Below, piece by piece: positions 32,768-42,343 of a stretch of DNA of 64,000 bases. Position numbers and translations under genes: made by a program. Each line of letters starts with the position of its first letter. Positions within the stretch are counted from its first letter, which is position 1. This DNA is from CAVZMO01 sp963776195 (GTDB lineage Bacteria > Nitrospirota > Thermodesulfovibrionia > Thermodesulfovibrionales > SM23-35), in NCBI GenBank assembly GCA_963776195.1, contig CAVZMO010000016.1:71362-135361 (forward strand), in the 5' to 3' direction. The notes beneath the pieces were generated by a model that did no database searches, was not told the origin of the DNA, and was given only the letters and a program-made list of their open reading frames with translations.

Positions 32768-34318
32768 ATGTTCATAAGAAACGATGACATAATTGACAGC
32801 CATTTTTTACAAACATGCGATATTCCCGCAGAGGAATTAGGCATTGAACCTTTCACCATGGTCATCTTCGGCGGAGCAGGTGACTTAAGCAAAAGGAAAC
32901 TCCTCCCGTCTATTTTTCATCTTTATAAAGAGGATGAACTCTTGAAAGAATTCTCTATACTCGGATTTGACAGAGTCAAAATGGGCGAAGAAGAGTACCG
33001 GAATATGATCAAGGAAGCGATTACCGAGTTCACCGATGAATCTTTAGAGGAGAGCGAATGGAGAGAGTTCAGCAAACATCTCTTTTATTTCCCGGGACTT
33101 TTTGAAGATGAGGACAATTTTAAAAAGCTTATTGAGAAAATAATAACAGTCTCTATTCCCACGGCAAGAAAGACAAGGGAAGTTATTTATTATATGGCGG
33201 TGCCTCCCAAGGTTACCCCACTTGTTATCGAAAAACTGGAGCGTCACAATCTCTGCAAGGGAGCGTTCAATACAAAGATCATTGTCGAAAAGCCATTTGG
33301 CAGAGATCGTTCGTCAGCAGCTGAGTTAAATAATGTTTTAAGAAGTGCGTTTGATGAGAACCAGATATTCCGTATCGACCATTATCTGAGTAAAGAGCCG
33401 GTCCAGAATATCATCTTCTTCCGGTTTTCAAATACCCTCTTTGAGCACCTCTGGAACCGCCGTTATGTCGACAACATACAAATTACCGTTGCCGAGGATT
33501 TAGGCATTGAGCACCGGGGTGAATTTTATGAAAATGCCGGTGTGGTAAGAGATATTGTGCAGAACCATTTGATGCAGCTTATCGGATTAATTGCCATGGA
33601 GCCGCCGGTCGGTTTTAAAGCAGAATTCATCAGGGACGAAAAATTGAAGATATTACGGTCAATCCGGCTGATGGACGGAGAGGAGATAGATAAATTTACG
33701 GTAAGAGGTCAGTATGGCCCGGGGAAAATAGGCGAAAGGGACGTGCAGGGCTATAGGGATGAGAAAAACGTCTCCCCTTCTTCTATCACCCCGACATTTT
33801 TTGCAGCTAAATTGCACATAGACAACTGGCGGTGGGCAGGGGTTCCCTTTTATGTCCGCACCGGCAAATGTATGGCTAAAAGGATAACGGAAATTTGTAT
33901 CCAGCTGAAACAGGTTCCGCTCAGACTTTTTGGCCGCGTATGCGACGTCCCGGAGCCGAATATCATCATTCTGACTGTCCAGCCTGACGAAAAAATAACC
34001 GTGCGTTTTGGAGTGAAGTACCCTTATTCGCAGAATCAGATTTACTCGGTGAACATGGTTTTCAACTATTTTGAAACATTCAAGTTGAAGCCGCATTTTC
34101 CTTATGAACGTTTACTCCTTGATTGCCTGAAAGGAGACTTGACACTCTTCGTAAGACAGGATGCGATTGAGTCAATGTGGGAGGTGGTGGATCCGATCAT
34201 AGTGCGTTGGGAAGGCGTTCCACCCGTGCATTTTCCGAACTATCCGGCGGGAACCTGGGGGCCCCGGGAATCGCAGCTTCTGCTCGAACAGGAGGGGCGC
34301 CGCTGGATAACGGTGTAA
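32768..34318 (+). CDS. zwf: Glucose-6-phosphate 1-dehydrogenase
   Basis: This 516-residue enzyme makes the first, NADP-reducing step of the oxidative pentose-phosphate pathway. The coenzyme site is GGAGDLSKRKLLPS, the substrate site RIDHYLSKEPVQN with its catalytic His, and EKPFGRD precedes it. The C-terminal domain is complete and ends RRWITV. It lies 135 bp after tal, where a short ORF (32684-32737) has no support, so it may have its own promoter. With it, the six-gene cluster covers the whole pathway. Confidence 0.95.
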   Translation: MFIRNDDIIDSHFLQTCDIPAEELGIEPFTMVIFGGAGDLSKRKLLPSIFHLYKEDELLKEFSILGFDRVKMGEEEYRNMIKEAITEFTDESLEESEWREFSKHLFYFPGLFEDEDNFKKLIEKIITVSIPTARKTREVIYYMAVPPKVTPLVIEKLERHNLCKGAFNTKIIVEKPFGRDRSSAAELNNVLRSAFDENQIFRIDHYLSKEPVQNIIFFRFSNTLFEHLWNRRYVDNIQITVAEDLGIEHRGEFYENAGVVRDIVQNHLMQLIGLIAMEPPVGFKAEFIRDEKLKILRSIRLMDGEEIDKFTVRGQYGPGKIGERDVQGYRDEKNVSPSSITPTFFAAKLHIDNWRWAGVPFYVRTGKCMAKRITEICIQLKQVPLRLFGRVCDVPEPNIIILTVQPDEKITVRFGVKYPYSQNQIYSVNMVFNYFETFKLKPHFPYERLLLDCLKGDLTLFVRQDAIESMWEVVDPIIVRWEGVPPVHFPNYPAGTWGPRESQLLLEQEGRRWITV

Positions 34319-34335
34319 CGAGGTCTGAACAGTAA

Positions 34336-36132
34336 TTATCTGAATTTCCCGAGTTTTTCAGCTAATGCTGCGGTCTCCCGCAATAAGGTTTCCACTTCGC
34401 CGAGCCCTTTCTGCCAGAATCCTTTATCAGCTATATCGACCCCAAGATTATAAAAGATGTTTGCAGGAGAATCGGACAATCCCGCAGATAAAAAGTCTTT
34501 CACTTTCCCGATGAACCGTGGATCATCTTTGACGGATTTCTGGAGAGATTTCGATATCAGCAGACCGCCTGCGTAAGAGTAAACATAGAAAAAGCTCCGG
34601 ATGTGACCCCAATAGACCCACCAGTTTTCCGAACCGGGAGACTGCTCGACGCTGCTCCCCATATATGCAGCCATATTTGTTTGGAACAACCTTCCTATCT
34701 CTTCCTTCGACAGATAACCTTTCCGTCTGAATTCCCGGTGGAGTTCCTGTTCAAATCTGTAGCACGCAACCTGTCTGAATATCGTGGAGACTTCATCGTT
34801 GAGCCGCATCATCATGACAGAGAGCCGCAGCTCATCGTCCGCCTTTTTCAGGATCTCCTGGAGTACAAAATCCTCCATAAAGGTGCTGGCAACCTCTGCA
34901 GTGGAAACGGGAGTCCCGAAATGCAGGGCATTCTGTTTTGCCCTGATCAATTCATTATTTATTCCATGCCCTAACTCATGAGCCAGTGTCAAAACATCAT
35001 TCAGCCTGTTTGTATGATTGAGAAGGATATATGTCGGCTGGGATATCAGGCTATGAGAACAGAACGCTCCGCTCGCCTTTCCCCTTCTCGGGTAAACGTC
35101 GAATTGCCCATTTTTTATGAACCCGTTAAGAATTTCGGCAAACTCGGCATCAAGACTCCTGAAGACCCCCTGAACGATCTTGAGGGACTCATCATAAATG
35201 TATTTTTTGTTGATACTGCCGTAGTCCACATTCCTCTCGTGATATTTCAATTTCTTAACTTTCAGGAGTCTCGTCTTCAAGGCATAATAGCTTGAAGAAA
35301 TATCAAACCTGCAGGAAACGGAATTTATTAAGGTATCGACGATCTCACTCTCGATATCGTCACTGATGTGCCTTGCGAGGTCAGGCCTTGACATCCGACG
35401 GAGTTCGTCATCAATTTTTTTGTTGGCGAGTACCGAATTTATTTCCGATTCGGCAACGTCAACATTTTTCTGCAGGATATCATTAAAGGCCCTCGCAGCA
35501 GAATCCCTCACTCTCTTTTGGTTACTGTTCACGAGGCTCAGTATTTCCGAAAAGTTCTTCGTATTTCTCTTACCGTCTTCCAACGTGACGGTTCTCTCTT
35601 CTTTCACAAGAAAACTCGATGTCATCCTTATCCAGTTCGAATAGGAGGTCGGAGCTTTGAGGTTCACAATTTTCTCTTCCGGTTCGCTCAGGAGATATTT
35701 TGACTCCGCAAAAATGCGTTCAAGAAAATGTTTATAATTCCTCAATCCGGGATTTTGAAGAAATTTCTTCCGGGCTTTTTCGGGGATCTTGGCTATCCGG
35801 AGATAAAAAAACTGAATGTCGTTTTCTATCCTTTTGCTGAAATATTCTATCCTGTTAAATTTTGCTTTTAGTTCAGGAGAGTTCTGGTCCTGTGATGTCC
35901 GAAGCCAGAAATAGTATCCTTCGTTACCTTCGCTGCCATAGTATCTTTTCCATTCTTCATATTCCTTCAAAGCTTCTTTTAACGCCGCAGGCTCTCTGAG
36001 ATAATCGCTGCGGTCTTTCCATTTATCAATAAATGCGTAACTCTCTTTTTGGAGGAGACCCCTTTTTTCTTCTATATCCGGGTCGTCATCGCCTTCAAAA
36101 AGGTGTTTAAGATTCCACGTGATCTGTTTCAT
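34336..36132 (-). CDS. pepF: Oligoendopeptidase F-like M3 peptidase
   Basis: This 598-residue cytoplasmic metallopeptidase hydrolyses short peptides. The zinc motif HELGHGIN is present in VLTLAHELGHGINNE, with the downstream Glu in STAEVASTFMEDFVL. The all-helical N-terminal half and the FYVYSYAGGLLISKSL C-terminal part are typical of PepF/M3B. No signal peptide. It converges on zwf with an 18-bp gap and reads alone. Confidence 0.9.
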   Translation of the reverse strand: MKQITWNLKHLFEGDDDPDIEEKRGLLQKESYAFIDKWKDRSDYLREPAALKEALKEYEEWKRYYGSEGNEGYYFWLRTSQDQNSPELKAKFNRIEYFSKRIENDIQFFYLRIAKIPEKARKKFLQNPGLRNYKHFLERIFAESKYLLSEPEEKIVNLKAPTSYSNWIRMTSSFLVKEERTVTLEDGKRNTKNFSEILSLVNSNQKRVRDSAARAFNDILQKNVDVAESEINSVLANKKIDDELRRMSRPDLARHISDDIESEIVDTLINSVSCRFDISSSYYALKTRLLKVKKLKYHERNVDYGSINKKYIYDESLKIVQGVFRSLDAEFAEILNGFIKNGQFDVYPRRGKASGAFCSHSLISQPTYILLNHTNRLNDVLTLAHELGHGINNELIRAKQNALHFGTPVSTAEVASTFMEDFVLQEILKKADDELRLSVMMMRLNDEVSTIFRQVACYRFEQELHREFRRKGYLSKEEIGRLFQTNMAAYMGSSVEQSPGSENWWVYWGHIRSFFYVYSYAGGLLISKSLQKSVKDDPRFIGKVKDFLSAGLSDSPANIFYNLGVDIADKGFWQKGLGEVETLLRETAALAEKLGKFR

Positions 36133-36241
36133 TAAAGGGCTCTCCTCTTTTTGAATGATTTGGTGAAAATTCGAACTGAATATTATACCATTGCTTTCTT
36201 ATCAATATTCAGTTAGGAGAGATAGGGAGAGATTTTGACTG

Positions 36242-36775
36242 TCAACCGGTGGTTCGGTCAGCCTCGATGTTCAGGATAATCCGGACATCCCTTCCGGCAA
36301 TAACTCCGCCTTCCATATCGGCATTCCACATGATACCATAGTCTTCACGATTGATCCTCGCGGAGGCGGTGAAGCCGATGCTCATTGCACCTTCTTCAAA
36401 GGGGTCTTTCACAGGGCCTGAGTATTCGACCTCCAGAGTGACCTGCCGTGTAACCCCCCGCATGGTCAGATCGCCGGTGACCTTGAAACGCCTGCCCGCT
36501 GTGCTTTCAGACCCGGAGCTCTTAAAAGTGATCTTCGGATATTTTTCAGCATCAAAAAAGTCCGGGCTGCGAAGGTGTTCGTCACGCTTGGAAATTCCTG
36601 TATAGATCCCGGAGACATCGATTTCCGCCTCTACAGATGAATGAGCAATATCATCTGTGTCGAACTGAATTGTGCCGCTTATCTTGTTGAACTGACCGTG
36701 CACATCCGAAATCATCATGTGTCTGACAGAAAAAGCCGCTACGGAATGATCAGAATCGATAACCCATGTAGCCAT
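36242..36775 (-). CDS. YceI-family polyisoprenoid-binding-like protein
   Basis: This 177-residue lipocalin-like YceI protein starts WVIDSDHSVAAFSVRHMM. It contains FNKISGTIQFD, SPDFFDAEKYPKITFKS, TGDLTMRGVTRQVTLEVEY and ASARINREDYGI, which are the family signature strands in order. It has no signal peptide, so it is probably cytoplasmic, unlike E. coli YceI. Family members bind long isoprenoid chains; the ligand here is unknown. Single gene with a clear gap on both sides. Confidence 0.9.
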   Translation of the reverse strand: MATWVIDSDHSVAAFSVRHMMISDVHGQFNKISGTIQFDTDDIAHSSVEAEIDVSGIYTGISKRDEHLRSPDFFDAEKYPKITFKSSGSESTAGRRFKVTGDLTMRGVTRQVTLEVEYSGPVKDPFEEGAMSIGFTASARINREDYGIMWNADMEGGVIAGRDVRIILNIEADRTTG

Positions 36776-37044
36776 TGTTTACCTCCCCGCAGTTTACAAT
36801 ATCGGACGACAAGAAATTGTTTTATCAGATATCAGTTTCTTATAGCACGGGATGTGCGGATTGTCAATTCAGTCGGACAAGAAAGAAAGATACGCTGCAG
36901 AATACCATTCGAAAAGATCAGTTGTCTTCAGAGTGAGGGACGCTTTTTAAGAGAAATGAACGATGCTGCTTCATTCTTGAAACTTGCACTGTGATATACT
37001 TTTCAGAAGTGAGATCAGAGGGTAAGTATTTTTCAGGAGGCGGT

Positions 37045-37479
37045 ATGAAATATCAAGTGGGAGAAGTTGGAAGAGTTGTTGTAGCGAGGTTTGAGGACGG
37101 GGAGGACATTCTCGAAAACATTATTGCGATTGCAAAAAAAGAGAATATTAAAAGTGCGATATTCCATCTGGTCGGCGGCATCAGGCAGGGCAGGGTGGTT
37201 GTCGGTCCGGAAATTGAAGAGATGCCCCCGAAACCCGTATGGAAAGAAATCGGGGAGAGTCATGAGCTTTTAGGGACCGGAACGATTTTCCGGCAGGAGG
37301 ATGAACCAAAGGTCCATTTCCACGGCGCATTCGGAAAAAAGGACATGGTTAAGGTCGGATGCCTGAGAGGAAAATCAGAGACGTTTCTCGTGCTTGAAGC
37401 CGTGATTATCGAAATGCAGGGGATCAATGCGAGAAGAGAGCTTGACCAGACATCAGGACTGGTCCTTTTGAAAGTATGA
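37045..37479 (+). CDS. PPC (DUF296) domain protein
   Basis: ATG 37045 follows CAGGAGGCGG. An open frame from 36991 has no site. The 144-residue product is one PPC/DUF296 domain: RVVVARFEDGEDILENI at the start, VGGIRQGRVVVGP, and HFHGAFGKKDMVKVGCL. The His residues of the last motif bind metal in solved members. Function in bacteria is not established; DNA-binding-like or nucleotide roles are suggested. No operon partner. Confidence 0.85.
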   Translation: MKYQVGEVGRVVVARFEDGEDILENIIAIAKKENIKSAIFHLVGGIRQGRVVVGPEIEEMPPKPVWKEIGESHELLGTGTIFRQEDEPKVHFHGAFGKKDMVKVGCLRGKSETFLVLEAVIIEMQGINARRELDQTSGLVLLKV

Positions 37480-37561
37480 TATTTCGTATGCCATTTTGTT
37501 TGGCTGAAATGGTTGCAGGGTTGAGGTGAGTGTCGCATATTTGCCGCTCAGTCGGTGAAGC

Positions 37562-38209
37562 TCAATCCGCTCCCTGCCATCCATATCGACCGATCAGAGG
37601 CACAAAGACACAGGGGGTGTGATATTCTTCCAGCGTCTTGCCCTTATGTTTTTTGATCCTGATGAGTTGCTGCGAAAACCTGTCTCCGATGGGTGCTACC
37701 AGGATCCCGTTGTCCGACAATTGCTCCATTAAAGGCTCAGGGGTCTTTGGCGTACCCGCCGTTATGATGATCCTGTCAAACGGCGCTTCCTCAGGCCATC
37801 CTAACGTGCCGTCCCCGACTCTAATATGGATATTGTCATATCTGAGGGAATGAAATGTTTCCCCGGCATGTTGGGCAAGTATTGCGACACGTTCAATGGT
37901 ATAAACTTCTTTAGCGAGTTCGGAAAGGATTGCTGCCTGATAACCGGAACCCGTTCCTATTTCCAAAACCTTTTCATCTCCTTTGAGTTCGAGCAGCTCC
38001 GTCATTACTGCAACCATATAGGGTTGTGATATCGTCTGACCATCTCCGATGGAAAGGGCCGAGTCATCATAGGCTTGATGTTGCATCGATTCACCGACAA
38101 AAAGATGTCTCGGCACCTTTTTCATCGCACTGAGCACCCGCTCGTCTTTAATGCCCCTCGGGACAAGCTGTGTTCTTACCATGAGCTCTCTTAATTCTTT
38201 GAAATCCAT
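37562..38209 (-). CDS. pcm: Protein-L-isoaspartate O-methyltransferase
   Basis: ATG 38209 is preferred over an in-frame TTG at 38227, because that TTGAGGG forms the ribosome site. The 215-residue enzyme repairs isoaspartyl residues using S-adenosylmethionine. VLEIGTGSGYQAAILSELA is the SAM motif, DDSALSIGDGQTISQPYMVA is the family N-terminal signature, and ITAGTPKTPEPLMEQL follows. It is often paired with surE, which lies two genes upstream on the same strand. Confidence 0.93.
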   Translation of the reverse strand: MDFKELRELMVRTQLVPRGIKDERVLSAMKKVPRHLFVGESMQHQAYDDSALSIGDGQTISQPYMVAVMTELLELKGDEKVLEIGTGSGYQAAILSELAKEVYTIERVAILAQHAGETFHSLRYDNIHIRVGDGTLGWPEEAPFDRIIITAGTPKTPEPLMEQLSDNGILVAPIGDRFSQQLIRIKKHKGKTLEEYHTPCVFVPLIGRYGWQGAD

Positions 38210-38313
38210 ATTATTTTTTACCCTCAAGTTGCATTAAATTACCATTATCGACATGTCTGACATGTCTTTTTGCAACGTTTGCGTTACTTTCCGGGCGAGG
38301 CAACGTCTTGCCC

Positions 38314-39696
38314 CTACTGTAATCTCCTTGCTATCTCCCTTGCAGCCATGACACCTGAAACCGATGCCTGTATAAGGCCTCTGCTCACTCCTGCGCCATC
38401 GCCGACGGCGAAGAGGCCGGCTATTTCCGTTTCGAGAGATCCCGTAAGTTTGGGGAACATCGAATAAAATTTCACTTCAGCGCCATAGAGGAGAGTGTGT
38501 TCCGAATTGGTCCCGGGCGCCATCTTATCGAGTGCTTCAAGCATTTCGATGATATCGGTGAGATGACGGTAAGGCAAGACAAAGCTCAAATCACCCGGTG
38601 TTGCGTCTCTTAGCGTAGGCTTCACATCACCCCTCGCTATTCTCTCGTGGGTAGATCGTCTACCTTGAAGAAGATCGCCGAGACGCTGCAAAATCACTCC
38701 TTTGCCGAGAAGGTTTGCGAGTCCTGCTATGTAACTTCCGTATAATATGGGCTCATCGAAAGGCTCAGTAAAGAACGTACTGACCAAAAGTGCAAAGTTC
38801 GTGTTGGCAGTTCTGCTATTCGAATAACTGTGTCCGTTCACCGTCCAGATTCCTTTCAGGTATTCCTTTACAACCTCACCGTAAGGATTTACACAGAAGG
38901 TCCGGACTCTATCATCGAATCTGTTTGAATGGAAAATCAACTTGGGTTCATACGTCACTTTCGTGAGAGGTTCAAACACCGGCGCAGGAATCTCGACCCT
39001 TACTCCTATATCGACGGGATTCTTCAGAAGGGTGAGACGCAGTCGCTTTGACTCTCTGTCGAGCCATCTCGATCCTTCCCTTCCCGGCGCAAGGATCACA
39101 AAATCCGAATAAAGTTTGGTGCTGTTACGCAGTCTGATACCGGTTGTCTTCCTCCTCTCCGTTATAACCCTTTCGGCCTCTGAACCGAATAAGGTGTCTA
39201 TCTTTCCGTTAAGCGATTCTTGAATATTCTTAAGCACGGTCCTGCATCTGTCGGTGCCTATGTGTCTTATCTTCGAAGGGATAAAGAGGAGATTATTTTC
39301 TGATGCAAGCCTTGCTATACTGTTTATCTCTTGTTCATCCCCTCCGTACATTTCATCTGGAGCGCCGTAATGAACATAGCTTTCATCTACATAGGTTATC
39401 AGTGACTGGAGATTGTTTTTGTCGGTATACCTCGAAAGGAAACCTCCTATTTCAGGAGAAAGGTTCAATTTGCCGTCACTAAAGGCGCCTGCGCCACCCC
39501 ATCCGCTGAGGAGGGCGCATTCCGGGCAGGCTGCGCATGAAATCTCCCGCATCTTCATCGGACACATTCTTTTGTCAATATCCTTGCCCTTTTCGATGAT
39601 GAGGATTTTTGCATTTTTTTTCTGTCGGAGCAGTTCGAGTGCGGAAAAGATACCTGCCGGACCTGCGCCGACTATTATAACGTCATAGATTTTCAT
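38314..39696 (-). CDS. FAD-dependent dehydrogenase (COG2509-type)
   Basis: This 460-residue flavoprotein has the FAD motif VGAGPAGIFSALELL at the N-terminus. A Cys-rich loop (SCAACPECALLSGWGGAG, about residues 54-71) leads into FSDGKLN. The C-terminal FAVGDGAGVSRGLIQASVSG completes the FAD site. It belongs to the uncharacterised BaiN/COG2509-like group. Substrate is unknown. It starts 1 bp after surE on the same strand, so surE, this gene and perhaps pcm form one transcript. Confidence 0.85.
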   Translation of the reverse strand: MKIYDVIIVGAGPAGIFSALELLRQKKNAKILIIEKGKDIDKRMCPMKMREISCAACPECALLSGWGGAGAFSDGKLNLSPEIGGFLSRYTDKNNLQSLITYVDESYVHYGAPDEMYGGDEQEINSIARLASENNLLFIPSKIRHIGTDRCRTVLKNIQESLNGKIDTLFGSEAERVITERRKTTGIRLRNSTKLYSDFVILAPGREGSRWLDRESKRLRLTLLKNPVDIGVRVEIPAPVFEPLTKVTYEPKLIFHSNRFDDRVRTFCVNPYGEVVKEYLKGIWTVNGHSYSNSRTANTNFALLVSTFFTEPFDEPILYGSYIAGLANLLGKGVILQRLGDLLQGRRSTHERIARGDVKPTLRDATPGDLSFVLPYRHLTDIIEMLEALDKMAPGTNSEHTLLYGAEVKFYSMFPKLTGSLETEIAGLFAVGDGAGVSRGLIQASVSGVMAAREIARRLQ

Positions 39697-39697
39697 A

Positions 39698-40462
39698 TTA
39701 AATATATGGTGACAATCTGTCTTTTAAGAATTTCAATGCGTCGTAGTTCGTAAGGTCGAGATGGATAGGCGTGATCGAGACATAGTTGTCCTGAACAGCC
39801 TGAATATCCGTATCCTCACCGTGCTCCCAGTAAGGTTGTCCGCCGCCGATCCAGTAATGTTTTTCACCGTGAGGATCGAGGGTCTCCTGAATGGAACCAT
39901 CATAGATGCGTTTCCCCTGTCTCGTAAGTTTTTTACCCCTGATATTCTGAAAGGGAACGTCCGGTACGTTTACATTCAGAAGCGTATCGTAGGGGAGGGA
40001 GTTTTCAAGAATGTATCTGCCCATGCTTGAAGCGATTCTTGCTGCCGTATCAAAATTAAACGAAGAGGAGCGCTGTTCTTGAGTGACCAGAGAAATTGCA
40101 AATGCCGGTATGCCCATTATCGTGCTCTCCATCGCGGCGGAAACAGTCCCCGAATAGGTAACATCGTCTCCCAAGTTTGCGCCTTTGTTAATGCCGGACA
40201 CGACAAACACGGGCTTTTCGGGAAGGATTTTGTTAATTCCAACCGCCACGCAGTCGGTCGGGGTACCGTTAATGCTGAAGACACGTTCTCTCAGTTCTTC
40301 CACCTTGAGCGGTCTGTGCAGGGTTAATGCATGGCTTACCGCACTCCTTTCTCTGTCGGGTGCGATGACATAAGCATCGCCGAGGTCCTTCATCGCGTGA
40401 AAGAGCGAAATCAGTCCGGGGGAGTGGACTCCGTCGTCGTTTGTAACAAGAATAATTGACAT
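39698..40462 (-). CDS. surE: 5'/3'-nucleotidase SurE
   Basis: This 254-residue metal-dependent nucleotidase hydrolyses nucleoside monophosphates under stress. The N-terminal ILVTNDDGVHSPGLISL holds the two metal-binding Asp. APDRERSAVSHALTLHRP and VVSGINKGANLGDDVTYSGTVSAAME are the signature motifs. Length is normal. It is first in the surE-FAD-pcm group on the minus strand. Confidence 0.95.
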   Translation of the reverse strand: MSIILVTNDDGVHSPGLISLFHAMKDLGDAYVIAPDRERSAVSHALTLHRPLKVEELRERVFSINGTPTDCVAVGINKILPEKPVFVVSGINKGANLGDDVTYSGTVSAAMESTIMGIPAFAISLVTQEQRSSSFNFDTAARIASSMGRYILENSLPYDTLLNVNVPDVPFQNIRGKKLTRQGKRIYDGSIQETLDPHGEKHYWIGGGQPYWEHGEDTDIQAVQDNYVSITPIHLDLTNYDALKFLKDRLSPYI

Positions 40463-40634
40463 TAGAAGTATTGTATCAGAATATAAGGTTTGTGTTAATT
40501 ATTGTTGCCTGATACGGGACCTTTGACTGTTGTCGTGGCGAGAACCTTCGAGTGCCTCATCTACCACTTAATATAACAAACTGTCCAGCTTATTGAGCAA
40601 TTAAATATTATCCTGTATATCCCGCAGCATTCCT

Positions 40635-40690
40635 GCTGCCAATTCCGAAATTAAGCTGCCACTTATTCCGACAAGGGTTGCCACCCTGAC
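40635..40690 (-). repeat. IS21-like end repeats (left set)
   Basis: On the minus strand this contains CGGAATAAGTGGCAGC (40655-40670), a second CGGAATTGGCAGC unit (40635-40647) and a GGTGGCAAC unit. Spaced CGGAATnnGTGGCAG units are recalled from the ends of IS21-family elements. No istA/istB genes are present. A matching set in opposite orientation lies at 43856-43952. Confidence 0.5.
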
Positions 40691-40764
40691 AGATATAAAA
40701 CTTCATCCTATAAGAGACAGGCTGTCGTTACCGCCTCCACCTACTGATATGTATTAAACCTGTC

Positions 40765-41109
40765 AAGTGGGTGATTTTTTATTGCCTCTTATATGGTCTC
40801 CTTTGAGAATATAAACTTCGGGCAGAACAGCAGTGATAAACGACGGTAGATCACTCTGATATACGCGGGTTGGGTACCGCATGACTTATCTTCGTCGTGG
40901 AGCTGCCTCTGTCTTATCACGAGGGCCATCCTATTTTCAGGTGCCTCAAAGTAGGTACGAGGGTTCTCCCAACCGACTGCTACCTTGGCCGAAGTACACA
41001 TTTTCCCAATAAATAGCGTTGTCCGGAGGGGCGAAGAAACGCTCCATCTCTTTCGTAGCCCCGGAAGACAACAACGATAATTTCGTTCTGTCCTCAATTC
41101 GTTTTATCC
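40765..41109 (-). ncRNA. Candidate bridge/seeker RNA region of the IS110-type element
   Basis: The 345 bp between the transposase stop and the inverted repeat carry no supported protein. The one open frame there (40789-41097) has an unlikely composition. IS1111-group elements make their guide RNA from this end. CGTTGTTGTC and CGGACAACG around 41010-41075 (minus strand) can pair, and the stretch at 40850-40990 recalls conserved ends of related elements. Exact RNA limits cannot be set by eye. Confidence 0.5.
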
Positions 41110-42052
41110 TTATCTGGCAACACAGGCATTAGTTTTCCTCATTACGTCACATGCAATTGCCCAAATAAAGCCGCTCAATTCACGTGCTACAGCGGTACAT
41201 GCTTCAACCGGGAGTTTCCCCTTATTGATCAAGTACCAATACCTCTTGCACAATCGTTTTTGTGCTTTCCATGCAATAGCCTGTACTGTTTCGCTTGCCT
41301 TCTCTGCACGCCGACGAAAATGAGCTGTCTTGCGTGCCGGCAATCGATAACACCACGAAGCTTCTATAAGCACACGCCTTGCATGTCCATTGCCCGTTTT
41401 GGTTATCCCTCCGCGTTGGCGGCGACTGCCACTTGAGTGTTCACTCGGAACTAATCCTAGGTGAGCCATAAGCTGACGGGGAGAATCAAATCGACTGATG
41501 TCCCCCAGTTCAGCCACTACAGTCATTGCTGTAATGATGTCGACTCCTCGAAGTGCCATCAGGCCGGTTATTACAGGTGCCAAAGACCACCCTTCTACTG
41601 CCTGACGCATTTGTTCTTCCAATGAAGCCACTCGTCCTTTCATTTGTTTGACCGTATCAACATACTCTTGGAAAACAATCTGCTGTGCCGGGATCTCAAA
41701 CTTTATCTCTTCCAGCCATCGAAAATATGCTTGCGTCCATTTGCTCTTCCCAGGATACTGCTTCCCATGACGCAGCAGGAATGCTCCAAGCCGCTGTTTG
41801 GCGTGCCCTTCCATGGCCTTCATATCTTCACGGGCACGCGTTAAATCTCTCATTGCTTCCTGCTCTTTGTCCGGAACCCACACCGGCGTCAGTTCCCCCG
41901 CACGATGTAAACGAGTCAGCGTGTTAGCATCCCTCCGATCTGTCTTAACGCGGTCCCCTGATTTCCTCGGGATAAGTGAAGGAGCAACCACATCACACCT
42001 CTGACCAAGATCGATCAGCCATCCCTACATATTTGGTGCTATACTTATTCAT
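41110..42052 (-). pseudogene. IS110-family transposase with N-terminal deletion
   Basis: The original start is ATG 42052 with AGGAGGACAG upstream, reading MNKYSTKYVGM as in IS110 transposases. The sequence then jumps into the coding region for LGQRCDVVAPSLIPRKSG in another frame. About 75 residues are gone, including the first catalytic Asp/Glu of the DEDD domain. From 41991 the rest is intact: KTDRRDANTL, then the Tnp_20 domain with LRGVDIITAMTVVAELGD and the serine-containing SSGSRRQRGGITKTGNGHARR. A truncated protein could be made from GTG/ATG near 41991 but should be inactive. Confidence 0.85.
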
Positions 42053-42295
42053 AACCTGTCCTCCTTAATTGTGGCTCTGAGCCTATGGGTTTCCTCACCT
42101 TAAAGCTTAACCCACGTACCTTAAGGTCGGACAGGTTTAATACATTATGTCTTATCCGCGATTGCGAAAGACAAAAATTTTACTGAATCCTTCATCTACT
42201 CAACATATCTGTTTCTCTGCCTTCAGTGAGGATTTCAACTACGATAAATGATCTTCGCGAAATGAATTATTTATAATTGCCGATTGAAGTGCAAC

Positions 42296-42323
42296 AAAAA
42301 GGGCGAGATATTTCACTCGCCCT
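42296..42323 (-). terminator. Terminator of the octaheme cytochrome gene
   Basis: On the minus strand, AGGGCGAG (42323-42316) pairs with CTCGCCCT (42307-42300) around an 8-nt loop and is followed by TTTTT. It lies 20 bp after the cytochrome stop. Confidence 0.75.
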
Positions 42324-42343
42324 ATGGATTTGAATTTTCTGAT

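Larger units (their letters stand above)
40750..42144 (-). mobile_element. IS110-family (IS1111-like) element, internally deleted
   Basis: A perfect 15-bp inverted repeat bounds the element: TGTATTAAACCTGTC at 40750-40764 and GACAGGTTTAATACA at 42130-42144. Inside are the transposase remnant (41110-42052, minus strand) and a 345-bp noncoding stretch downstream of it. Subterminal inverted repeats and a long noncoding right end are the traits of the IS1111 group. The transposase has lost about 75 N-terminal residues, so the copy should not move by itself. Confidence 0.75.

Noticed and set aside
40789..41097. Minus-strand 102-codon ORF after the IS110 transposase
   Set aside because: Composition is not protein-like, and the position matches the noncoding guide-RNA end of IS1111-type elements.
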